A stretch of DNA of 64,000 nt from Diprion similis. Lineage: Eukaryota > Arthropoda > Insecta > Hymenoptera > Diprionidae. The notes below the pieces were generated by a model. It did not search any database. It was not told the origin of the DNA and saw nothing but the letters and a program-made list of their open reading frames with translations. The stretch spans positions 13,502,501 to 13,566,500 of the forward strand of contig NC_060107.1 in NCBI RefSeq assembly GCF_021155765.1, read 5' to 3'. Position 1 is the first letter of the stretch, and the number at the start of each line of letters is the position of its first letter. Shown one piece after another: positions 38,402 to 48,745 of this stretch. Both the position numbers and the translations under genes were made by a program.

Positions 38402-39691
38402 GTGAGTTACATTCGTCGTATTTAATCATCGTACGTGTAACTTGAAATTGCCCCTGTCCGCAGGGTGTTGCGTTTTGTTTTGTGCCCGCGCATTTTTTCG
38501 TAACTACTCGATATCGACTGTTGAAAAACTTTTCAACATGAAATCAGCAAGTTGAAGTTGGGTACATATTCGGAATTATTCATGTAGATTTTAGCGGTCA
38601 CCGGCTGCACCGATACCGAATTTACAAAACTGTAAACGAGTTAACAGTCAGCGGAGATTGGTTTTTCAACGGTGATCTCGGTCATTCTTCAGAATAATTC
38701 AGCATGCGTATTATTTTTTTTATTGCATTGAGGAGATACGTTGGTTATACGGTGAATTGGGTTGATAAAACGGACCTTGCGAGGGATGACCTTCGTTTGA
38801 ATCATTGTTTCTGATTTCGGATCGCACATAGCGCTCTCACAGGTCTATAAAATGCAACTATCGCGTATAGGTCACTTTAGCACCGATTCTTGCGTAGTGA
38901 AAACAAGTTAGATGAAAAAAATAGTGTCGGTCGAGCGTGAGGATGCATTGTTTACATATAGTGGGGCTTGTGTGGCGGCTGGTGCAGCTTACCCTTCGAA
39001 ACATACCGAGATTCGTGTTTATCACTGTGAGTGTTTCCTTGAATTCCGAATCAGCAAATTCATCTTCCTTCGCGTTTCTTTCTGAGGATCGATATTATAA
39101 TACATTGACTGAGGGGGTCAATTTATTTCAGAAAAACATCAGGTATAATGCAATCGCTTGAATTTTTTAAGTTAAAGCATAATTATTAAAACACATTTGA
39201 AATATACGTGCTTAATACTGTACATACATGAATTTTGAGAATGAAATATTAACAAAATCTGGTGTTGTCTTATCTGATTACAGAAATAAACTGCAGCAAG
39301 ACTAATCAAGGTTTGCCATTATTTGAATTTAGGCCACCAATAAACGTCGAAGAATAAAACGCAACATCTGACCAGGCCCCAGTGCTGTAAAAAATAAAAA
39401 ATAGGTACATGATCAAGATCATTTTCGATCACACTACCATGCTAAATTCACTCTAAGAAATTTGACCTGTTTAGTTGAAATTCAATATTATTCACTCCTT
39501 AATTACGTTTCAGAAAAAAAGTGCTGGATTTTCAATGCTTTCTATTATTGATTCTGTGGTTCATACATCTGTGCATCAAAAATTACAGAATTTTGTGGAA
39601 AAAAAATTATTTGAAACAGACAGTTTCTATCGAAACAAAATCTGATCCAAGTATGTAGCATGAGTATCATTCTGTTATATTCTTGTTGCAG

Positions 39692-39780
39692 TGTAAAAGT
39701 GCGTCAGTTCAAGATTCAACCTGAGATTTACCAGACTACTACATCTAAAGTGTGGAGCAGCCCGGAGGAGGTGAAAATTG
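39692..39780 (+). other. Candidate internal exon
   Basis: 89 bases lie between TCTTGTTGCAG and ATTG|GTGAGT, both strong splice sites. One frame is open throughout (VKVRQFKIQPEIYQ, then TTTSKVWSSPEEVKI). That frame does not continue from the upstream candidate exon without a stop, so it may be UTR or belong to a different transcript. I do not recognise the peptide. Confidence 0.3.
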
Positions 39781-40476
39781 GTGAGTTCGCATGTGTTTAG
39801 GTTACGGATATTTCCCTGGTATTCCCCTGTCACGTGGCGTGGCGGTAACAATAATATTCCATCAATCTTCGATTTCTTAGCTGCATGGGTAGGCTCATTC
39901 GCAATCGCAACGGTGCTTGACTTTCAGTTGAATCGTTTTTTTTTTGCACTTTGATTTACCGTAGCTTACTTAAAGTTAGAAATTTTGCACGTTGCTAAAT
40001 GTGGAATGAGCATCGCGACGGGTAACCATCACTCATTCGCAAATCACAAGATCGAATCGCGTTTCGCTCCTGATGTAATAATCTAGATTTGAATTTAACA
40101 ATTATGTCGTTTAAGTGGTGGTTTCACCTGAGGTCTGAATGTATTCAGTTATTTGCATTATTGTTGAATCGACGAAACTTCAAAGTCTAGCATAAAGTAA
40201 CGTAATGAAATTGCATTTTATATTGTGAATCATTTTCAATTTTTTAACAAGCAAAAAGCATCTGTCAACTGTAAACTTAGCTCGTTTAGAAAAATGCTGA
40301 TTGGCATACAGGATGTTTTTAATCCATTTTACAAAAGGTTGGTGTACCGATAGTCTGCCAGTGTTTTCTAAAATAATGCATGCAATTGTGTTGCAACGCA
40401 TGGTTGGCGTGATACAACCGCGATACTGTATTCTGAGTAGGCGGACTATGGTACAAAAACATTTTGCTCCCTACAG

Positions 40477-40491
40477 GAAATCAACGAAAAA
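40477..40491 (+). other. Candidate 15-nt microexon
   Basis: GAAATCAACGAAAAA sits between TTGCTCCCTACAG and GTAAGTGAC, both close to consensus. Its length, a multiple of three, would keep the frame. The assignment depends on transcript evidence. Confidence 0.25.
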
Positions 40492-40737
40492 GTAAGTGAC
40501 AGTGACCACGGCGCGAATGAGGAAGAATGATGTGTGTTGGAAAAAATGGAGAATCGTTTAGATCGAATATAGGTAACCGGGGAGGTAGGTGATCGTTTTG
40601 GGATTCGTCGCGGGTTTTGATGTGGATCTGCGTGTGGATCTTTTTTTAAGATTTCCGTTGGGCGGTTCCGTTGGGAATCAGGCGAGGGTAGGAAGGTCGC
40701 GATGTACCGTGATGTTACTTACTTTTGTAATCCACAG

Positions 40738-40818
40738 CGTCAAACTATCACAGAAATTTTTCTCCAAAAACAATTGAAAGACGCTGTATACGAGTCTAGA
40801 CCATTTATTAGTATTTAA
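40738..40818 (+). other. Candidate terminal exon fragment
   Basis: After TAATCCACAG an open frame of 26 codons (RQTITEIFLQKQLKDAVYES, then a few residues) ends in TAA at about 40816. Its phase does not match the microexon in the same frame as the 39.7-kb exon, so the linkage is unproven. Confidence 0.2.
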
Positions 40819-41249
40819 ATATCAAAGAGGTTGAATTTTCCATTTATACTCACTCTGCAATTATTTACCAGCCGTTATTCAATTCAAATATTCAGTCATT
40901 ATCCATCATTATTACATTCAATTAATCTCTGTGATCGTTTGAATGGGCAAAACGCATCTCTGGACTATCTATCGCGTTCCGTGGTACACTAGATAGGGAG
41001 AGATGCTGAGCTCGAAGACTTCGCGTCGAAGAGGACCGCCGACCGTCACGCCACACAATAATGCATGCTCTCCAACCTCCCTCCCGAACTTGATTCGTAT
41101 CTGAGAACAACAATCCGCATCGCAGTGTATCTGACTTGAAAAAACGTAGATGTGGATTGGGTTTCTACAGAGTTTTTACGACAAGTCCTAAATATTGGAA
41201 ACTTTTTGACAATTCATCGGATTGCGCCTTTTTGTGCGCCGAGTAATCA

Positions 41250-41650
41250 CTGAAACTGAATGCGCTTTTAACGTGACAATTAGGTGTGCAAATGAAAAAT
41301 TCCATTAGTATCGTCAGATCAAATGTCGCAAAATAATTGACACGTATTTTTTCTTTTTTCGATTTAACGTTCCGTAACAAAGATATAGCAGTTTGAAATT
41401 GACGCGTGACGTCACAATGTTACTAGATATAGATATACTACAATGTAATACATGTATAACATTATGACGTCACGCGGAATTCTAATTGCTATATCTTTGT
41501 TAATAAGCATTGAATTGAAAAAAAAAAAAAATTACGTGTCAATCATTTTTCGACATTCTATCTGACGATAAGAATGAAATTTTTCGAAATTTTTTATTTG
41601 TACACCTAATTGATGATTCAAATCGATTGATCGTGCCTTTTGCGCATCGA
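41250..41650. repeat. Long foldback (inverted-repeat) element, ~400 bp
   Basis: The left arm at about 41258-41421 (CAATTAGGTGTGCAAATGAA, ATCGTCAGAT, TTGACACGTATTTTTTC, AACAAAGATATAGC, GCGTGACGTCA) is complementary in the same order to the right arm at about 41456-41640, with a loop of about 35 bases. The inner arms are the better conserved. The outer parts are more diverged and contain TGCGC pieces. No open frame lies inside, which fits a non-autonomous MITE or foldback transposon. Confidence 0.85.
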
Positions 41651-42163
41651 TTTCGATAATAGTCCGTTGGCAAGTGAAGCACTCTTGGTATGCTTAGCTT
41701 TCAGCTTTTGAGTCAATTTTCTTATGAACAAACAAGTTTTGAAGTTTGACCACGCCTTTTGCGCGTCCACTTGATACCTTGTGGTTATGAAAGAAAGCGC
41801 GGCATATGTTAGCCGGTGCTCAACGCGCGTGGATAAAAATCGCAAAGTTTAGAGTGATAGTGAAGAGCCTTGGCATAATTATTTATGGAATATATCTGAG
41901 GTGTACAAAATTATTAGTTTTCTAACCGTGGTATTACTTTTTCTTCCAGGACAACAAAGCAATTTTTTTTACAAGTACACTGATACCTGAAAATTCGTTT
42001 GGACGAAATATTTATTTCAATAGCTCTTATTGACGAATAAACATATAATGATTGAAAAAGTATGCAATTTTTTGTCATTATTAGAAACAATCGAGTCAAA
42101 TTTTGGTGCCACGAATATCATGTTGGACTCGACATGCATTCTATCACTGTACTTGTAGCAACT

Positions 42164-42450
42164 TTCTCTGTTTCAGCTAATCAAACCTTTCCTCTGTTTC
42201 AACTTATTGAACCTTTTGTATGTTTCGGCAAATCAAAACTTTCCTCTGTTTCAGCTAATTAAAAGTTTTGTCTGTTTCATCTAGTCAAGCTTTTCCTCTG
42301 TTTATGCTATTCAAACCTTTCCTCTGTTTCAGCTAATTAATCCTTTGGTCTGTTTCAGCTAATCAAACCTTTCCTATGTTTTAGCTAATTAAATATTTTG
42401 TCTGTTTCAGCTATTCAAACTTTTCCTCTGTTACAGCTAATCAATTTTCC
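42164..42450 (+). repeat. ~26-bp minisatellite with splice-acceptor-like units
   Basis: Eleven units carry the core CTCTGTTTCAGCTAATCAAA or close variants, at about 42168, 42192, 42220, 42244, 42270, 42296, 42321, 42348, 42374, 42400 and 42426. Over part of the array units with TTTCCTCTG and units with TTTNGTCTG alternate, suggesting a two-unit higher-order period of about 52 bp. Degenerate copies may trail to about 42540. Most units contain a pyrimidine tract followed by CAG. Confidence 0.92.
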
Positions 42451-42540
42451 CTTTTTATCACCAATCATAATTCTTTGTTATCTAAGATAATTTCTTTTTT
42501 TGTCTATTTCAATACTAATTACATTCTCGTCTGTTTCATG

Positions 42541-43424
42541 TCACTGAGTTTCATTGGCTCCACTGAAAAATCAACGATAAATTGTTTAGGTTTGGTTTAG
42601 GTATATTGGCTGTAAACCTGTATTGAAATTATCACTTACGTGTATAGTTTATTAGTATGCATTTAGTATAACTGTATATTAGTATGCACTAACATCGAGA
42701 GTGTCATATTAATTACAACGTGAAAATTAAATGCCAACGACTCAAACTAATAAACAAAGCATTTATCTGTCATCATTTGTCTCAATTTAAGTGACAAATC
42801 GTAATGTTTGACATCTAATTGGTTACGGCATTTTGGAGAAAAATAAATTAATCTGAAACTGTCTAGTTGAGTCAGTTACATTTTTCGTTTTTACGGTGTA
42901 AAATTTGTCAAATATTATTCTATCCGTAAATTCTGGGCTCACAGTCAAAGTGAACACAAAGTTCATCGAGACTTTATTAAGACGTGGCTTAATTTCCTTT
43001 ATGTCTAGATTTTAGTTCTCGAATCAGTGGTGTAGAGTATATACACATCAGCGCCACCTAACGTTGGTTAAATTGCCCTATTTCCTGCCCATAGGGAATT
43101 TCCACTGGTACCTACCCACAGTTAAAAAGAATAAACGCAATTACTAAACGATTCCGCTTGAACCGAAAACAGCCGATTCACTCATATAGAGTTATACATT
43201 TGGTCTGTCAAAATCATTCGTCTGCAGTGAAGAAATACCCAGAAAAGTCCTTAACCTTTGACACCAGGGAAGATCGTACGTGCAACAGGTCCGATGACGC
43301 TTTTTAACAAGTAAATAATCAGATGTCACACCGAACCTACTATCGTTATTCCTAGTGTATATATCCTCTGTCTTCTCTATCGTTTTTAATTGCTTGATTT
43401 GGATATTTAGCAATCCCCGTGAAA
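42541..43424. promoter_or_regulatory. Upstream region of PEX13
   Basis: No gene seen. The PEX13 start codon is preceded by GGATATTTAG (ends at about 43410), an acceptor-like site that would place a 5' UTR intron upstream. No core promoter element could be fixed. Confidence 0.3.
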
Positions 43425-45294
43425 ATGAATCAACAAGGGCATAGTAATTGCAACAATAACCAATTCAGAGCCAGCCCGGACCTCGGAAGAAGGTACACAG
43501 TGTTTTCTCTAATACACACATCGAATTTCTTTGGTTAACAATTTACATAAACACGAATAATTAGCATTGACAATGCACATTATTAATAGACGATAAGATT
43601 TTCACAACTAATGCTTGACATATCCAACTACATTCTATTTTCAATTTGTTACGGAACATTCTTTCTTAAATAAAATGACTCTACGAATTGGGTCTATTAT
43701 CAGAATTCCGGTTGTTTATATTAATTCTCGATCTATCAGCATTGCTGCTAATGTATTATTCAACTTATATCTATTCAATTATTATGTTCATTTAGCGAGC
43801 CAAGCCTTCCAATCAACAGCAATGTGTCCAATTTCCAACAGAGGAATCCGCCACCTTTGCCACCCCGTACAAACAGATCTGTTCAAAGTTACCAGCCAAT
43901 GTATGGAGACCACAGACCATTGTCTTCACCATACTATAGTGGATATGGAACCGGCTTGAATTACAGAGGCTATGGAGGCTATGGCTCATATGGTGGATAT
44001 GGTGGATACGGTGGATATGGTGGGATGTCAGGTTATAATTCATACAATCAATTTGGAGGGCCTAGCGGCGACGTAGAGAATCGGTGAGGGTATACACATC
44101 CTATTCCATAGAGACTGGCTTTATGTTTGAAAAATTCACTTTCAAAGTATTTTATGCCTTCAATTAGTTAATTACTGTATTTTCTCTTGCTTTTCTATAG
44201 ATTTGTTCAGTTAGCCGAGGAGAGAACGAGGCCAGCATTCCAATCCATAGAAACAATGGTACACACATTTTCATCCATCACAATGATGCTTGAATCAACA
44301 TTTTTTGCAATGACAAGCTCGTTTAGAGCCATTCTTAGCGTGGCAGATAACGTAGGTAGATTACGCTCCATGTTCGGACATTTCTTGGACACATTTGCTC
44401 TCATTAGATTTATGAAGTGGTTGTACTGGAAGAGCATGTATATGCTGGGTAAATATATAAACTTGCTTTTTCATACCACTAATTATAACTCGATGCGATA
44501 CGGTTACTGAATTGTTGACCAAATTTATTTTACAGTTATCAAATGATAATTATCACCTAAGTTATAGGATTGTGGTAGCATTTTTAATTCATTTCATCAA
44601 CTATAATATTTCATAGGATTACGCCCGGATGATCCAAACAGTGAATTATTATGGCGTAAGACAGCAATTGAAGTCATGAATGGAGAGAGAACGGGATCTT
44701 CAAGTTGGCCAATTTTCATGTTTCTTAGCATGTTGTTTGCCATTCCTTATCTAGTGCATAAATTAGTTCATAACTCCAAAGAAGTTAAAGTAAACAGTAA
44801 GTTACACAGTAAATTGCTGAATATTTTATAATATCTCATGTCTCAAGAATTGTACATGTATTGAGTAGAAATATTCCCGTATATATTTTCATTTCACTTT
44901 ACGTGTTTCAGCTGATAATCCAAAAGAATGGTTCCAACAGAACGAGCCTATGTATACAGCAACAGCAACATATGACTTTAATGCTACTTCTAGCGAAGAA
45001 CTCAGTTTAAGATGCGGACAAAAAATTTGGCTAGCACCAAAATCTCTGCAACCTAAGGATACACCCGGCTGGTGGAAGGCAACGGATAGTGTGAAAGTGG
45101 GCTTGATACCATCTTCATATGTAACAGTGGTTGGGCAGATTAAAAAAAAATCAACAGTCCCTGAACAGGGAACAACGAATGATTGTTCTGAAAATATTGG
45201 TAGCAGTATGGATGAGAGTTCTAATCAGAAAGACAAATGTAGTTTTTCCAATCTTGAAGAAGCTTTCGGGACTAAAATACCCGAGGAAAGTTAA
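43425..45294 (+). CDS. Pex13: Peroxisomal membrane protein PEX13
   Basis: Five exons (43425-43492, 43796-44083, 44201-44448, 44617-44796, 44912-45294) encode 388 residues. PEX13 is an integral peroxisomal membrane protein that forms part of the docking machinery for the PEX5 import receptor. The N-terminal region has a proline patch (NPPPLPPRTNRS) and, at about 77-112, a Tyr/Gly-rich stretch with repeated YGGYGG, as known for PEX13. The conserved core follows, with RFVQLAEERTRPAFQSIE, then FGHFLDTFALIRFMKWLYW and SSWPIFMFLSMLFAIPYLVH, which include the membrane segments. A C-terminal SH3 domain covers about 275-337 (ATYDFNATSSEELSL, GWWKAT, GLIPSSYV). The tail after it is short, polar and unremarkable. 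The first exon encodes only 22 residues; its ATG is the only one in frame before the splice. Confidence 0.96.
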
Positions 45295-46864
45295 AATTAT
45301 TGCTTCATTTTGATAGAAATCATTGATTTGGGACTAAAGTGAATCGTTTCTTTTGGGAATTACTCAATTCTCAATTAGCTTGGCATCTCCAACATTTGCA
45401 CAAAGCTGTTTTCATATATAGGTAAACAATCTTGTTTAAATCAACACGATTTTCGGAGATTTTTTGTTATTTTTATCAAATTCTATTGGTCAGTAACTCA
45501 GAAAAATATGTTGAGTAATGAATGATTTGTTTGGAAAGAGAATTGACCTGTTAAGTGGTTTGGGGTGTCCGTCTAAAAAATATTTATACTAACAGTGGAA
45601 TAAGATGCAAGATGTAGATATACGTGATTTAACACATCCATTTTTCAATCACAATATGACGTTTCTACATGCGTGAAAACGGAAGTGAGCTGGCTTTTAC
45701 AGTGGTAAATTCCATTTCCCTAAAAGTATCCATTTTTTTCCATTTCCTATAAGCAATCCAGAACTGAAGATTTCCCGTAAATGTACTCTGAGGTAAACCA
45801 TTTTCCCCTTTGCGGTTTGCCATGTATTAATATTTATTTTTTGAATTTATCTACCTGGTTTCATCCAAATTATCCAAGTCCATGAATCTCAAACGCGAAA
45901 AAAGAAACAACAGCCATATCTTACATGCAATTCGCAAGAAAAACATTTAGAAATGGTATTAAATGTACGACATCGCGATGGTCATATCACAAGTTTATAC
46001 AATTTCTTTACTTTTTCGTAAAATAAAAATGCTTTGTGCTGTTCTTATTCGAAGATATCATGTAGAATGTAACTGTTGTGGGATTTTTTAGCATTGACTA
46101 GTTTTCTTTTTCTTTTCCCTATCTGTGCAGAAATTTTAGAACCCTAATATCCAGCTATTTTCACACAAATTGCCCCCTATTTCCCCTTAAATTACATGGA
46201 TTGAGTGTGCGAAGCCTGTGAGAGTGAAAAATCTTTCTTGCAAAGGATTTGTTTCAAAAATTTTTAAACATAGATACCATACTACGCATATCTCTTGAAG
46301 TACGCCAACTCTCACAGTAGTTAATACAAAAGCTTGATGGCCACACTTCAACAGATGTTCGTGGTAGGTAATGAAACTTTTATACCATTTTTATTCAACA
46401 ATTTGAACTTGTTAGGACATTGGGTTATTTTTGTTATTAACTTCATAATCTGGGTATATGCATGCAGTACTTACACTAAGCGTGTAAAGTTCCAATTAGG
46501 AACGTGTCTCATGAAATACAATTGTTGATTTTGTGAAACTTTGTATCTTGATTTCAGCCTTTGATCAGGAATCCATCACAGGATTTTAAAAAAAGTGCTT
46601 CAAATAATAACTGTGACAGGCAGCTTCTAATTTCGTATTTATTTACGATTAAATTATATTTACATCAAAATTAAATGTGATTGAAAATATTTGCGACTTA
46701 CCGCATAATAATATTGGGACTCTTAGCAACTTGTGTATCGTTTGGTAGGAAAAATTGGGAGCATAGTTGGATGATAAATAAAGCCAGACTCCTCGATTTT
46801 TTAACATAATATTAATTCTAGGTAGATGTTTCAAACATTCGACTAGCTTAACCTGCGTTTATAT
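45295..46864. other. Convergent spacer between PEX13 and COX5B
   Basis: AT-rich and without recognised genes. AATAAA at 46022-46027 is a possible distant poly(A) signal for PEX13, and TTTATT near 46636 a possible minus-strand signal for COX5B. Neither is certain. Confidence 0.35.
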
Positions 46865-47873
46865 TTATAGAGGAGTTGTTTTCTCAACCAATTTGAACCA
46901 GTGGCCACATTCACAACGACGAGGGGAACCTTGGTGCAGCCACATCCAGTTTATTGAAGTTGCATCCTCTTCGCAAATGCATCCAACCAGTCGGCTGTCA
47001 AATGCACTAGCTATCTCGTTTGGACAATCTTTAGTTCCTGGTCCACGATTCAATACTTTCATGTCAAACGGATCCTGAGGAAAAAATAAATGGGTTAGTA
47101 TTATTGTCAGTCATACGTCATTATAATAATAATCGTTCATGTTATATTGAAAGAAATATTCGAAGTTTATTGTCAATTTGTATACAAATATAAGAGATAA
47201 ACATCATTATAAATTGCAAGTTTTCAGTATAAAAACAAAAATATTGAAATATAAAGAGCTTGAGTGAAAGAGTAGACTTATACTTGGATAAAAGTATTTT
47301 CATTGAGCTAGTATTATAATATGAATACTAGTTGTCATGCGATCCGAACATAAATGTGACGACTTTGATGAATACTATTCAAGCATAAGGATGATTCGTA
47401 TTTGGGTTGAGAAGTTGCTTCTTCGCCGGAAAAATGAATTAACGAATGAAAATTTCAGTCATCAAAACTTGTATGTGATTTTATGGAAAATTTAATATTT
47501 CACAATACTGATTGAAACCTACTGTGTACGTACATCATTGCCAGCGGCTCGGGCGAGTAGCTCTTTTTTCTCCAGACCAGTGGCGTGGTCCAGAGGATCA
47601 GCCATTTCTGGAACTGACGGGATAACATTTAAGTGTTAAATTTTCAACGAGTCTTAAGGGCTTGTACTCGTTTCTGCAGAAGCCCACAAGCGCTCAACTC
47701 AAGATGAACGTTACGTAATGTAACTGCCATAGGAGTAATCAGGAAATCATGTTGCTTTTTTTCAAATATTTAGTGGTGAGCTCTCCTATGTTACCTTTGG
47801 TACCACATCTTACTGATGTGCTGATTGAGCGACGAGACACTTGGAGAAGAATCCTTCCACACAGCGATGCCAT
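46865..47873 (-). CDS. COX5B: Cytochrome c oxidase subunit 5B, mitochondrial
   Basis: Three minus-strand exons (47873-47795, 47613-47534, 47074-46865) give 122 residues. The subunit belongs to complex IV of the mitochondrial inner membrane and faces the matrix, where it binds structural zinc. The N-terminus MASLCGRILLQVSRRSISTS is a basic, Ser/Arg-rich presequence. The mature part has MADPLDHATGLEKKELLARA, then GPGTKDCPNEI and RLVGCICEEDATSINWMWLH. The zinc site cysteines are visible in VGCICEED and RRCECGHWFKL. Human COX5B has CPRCG where this protein has CEC, so the last CxxC appears as CxC in this reading; the other positions align. Exon phases are 1 and 0. The length is close to that of family members. 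Confidence 0.96.
47075..47533 (-). other. Second intron of COX5B
   Basis: On the minus strand the donor is AATGAT|GTACGT and the acceptor TTTTTTCCTCAG|GAT. The intron is AT-rich and no embedded gene was seen. Confidence 0.7.
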
Positions 47874-48745
47874 TTTGAGGAGGAACCACGCAGACGATCT
47901 TTCTGGCTATAAGATTTGGGTGGCCATAAACAACCTCGCTCAATCATTAAGCGAAGTCTGGCTGGTAAAATCGTGGACTGTGCTGAATACCAGGGATCCT
48001 TATTGCTGTCAGGTAACGCTCTCTCGGCCCCCTTTCGAATTAGTTAATAATGTAGGACTTATTCTAGCTTATAAGTTAGACACTTTTCTATAGCTGTGTT
48101 CCACTGAAATATAAGTGTAATAGCGTTTTTCACTGGCTGTACTTGGTGCATGCTGAGCTTACCGATAATTTCAGTGTGCTGAGCTTATTGTTAGAGCATA
48201 TATTACTACGGGCAGCTTCGCATGTACAGAAAGTATGGCCGAGACGTGAGAGAGAGAGGTATATACCTCTTATAAACCTGGCTCTTTCACTCTACACTTG
48301 ATTGGTCTTTTATCTCTTTTGCGCTGGCGAGTTTGTGAGCAGCTCTGCCTCTGTCCTAGGGAGTTCTTAGCACCGTCAGCTAATTTCGGAACACACCCTA
48401 GTTCTAAACACGCACCACCGCTCATTTAACGTCCATGGTAATAACGCAAATCGGTTACATTTCGATTACTACGGTACGCTACAGTCAATAACCGACCACC
48501 TATGCTTATATGCCACTACGAAAGCAGTAGATAATGCAATGTATTGCAGTGCAAAATTAGTTCTAAACACTTGTTTTTTTGATAGAAAGCGCTGATCCTC
48601 CAGGCACACATCACGATTGGATAGTCTCCCATCTCTGGCACTTCGCTTACTCTATGCGTACAAGTCAATAGTTTACTATAACCTAACCTAGTTAACCTCA
48701 AATTGATGATATCGAAATAGTTATAACAATATATTATAACATACA
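47874..48745. promoter_or_regulatory. Head-to-head COX5B / mRpL44 promoter region
   Basis: 872 bases separate the two start codons. The interval contains a perfect 16-bp palindrome AGAGGTATATACCTCT (48255-48270), a repeated TGCTGAGCTTA (about 48151 and 48178) and TAACCTAACC (48679-48688) some 60 bases before the mRpL44 start. A shared promoter for two nuclear genes of mitochondrial function is inferred from position. Confidence 0.45.

Noticed and set aside
38937-39161. Frame starting MHCLHIVGLVWRL with a signal-peptide look and a GTGAGT donor
   Set aside because: Joining it to the next candidate exon gives a stop after about 10 residues; not enough support for a peptide gene.
47749-48093. 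114-codon plus-strand frame
   Set aside because: It lies antisense over COX5B exon 1 and its upstream region; the minus-strand gene explains it.
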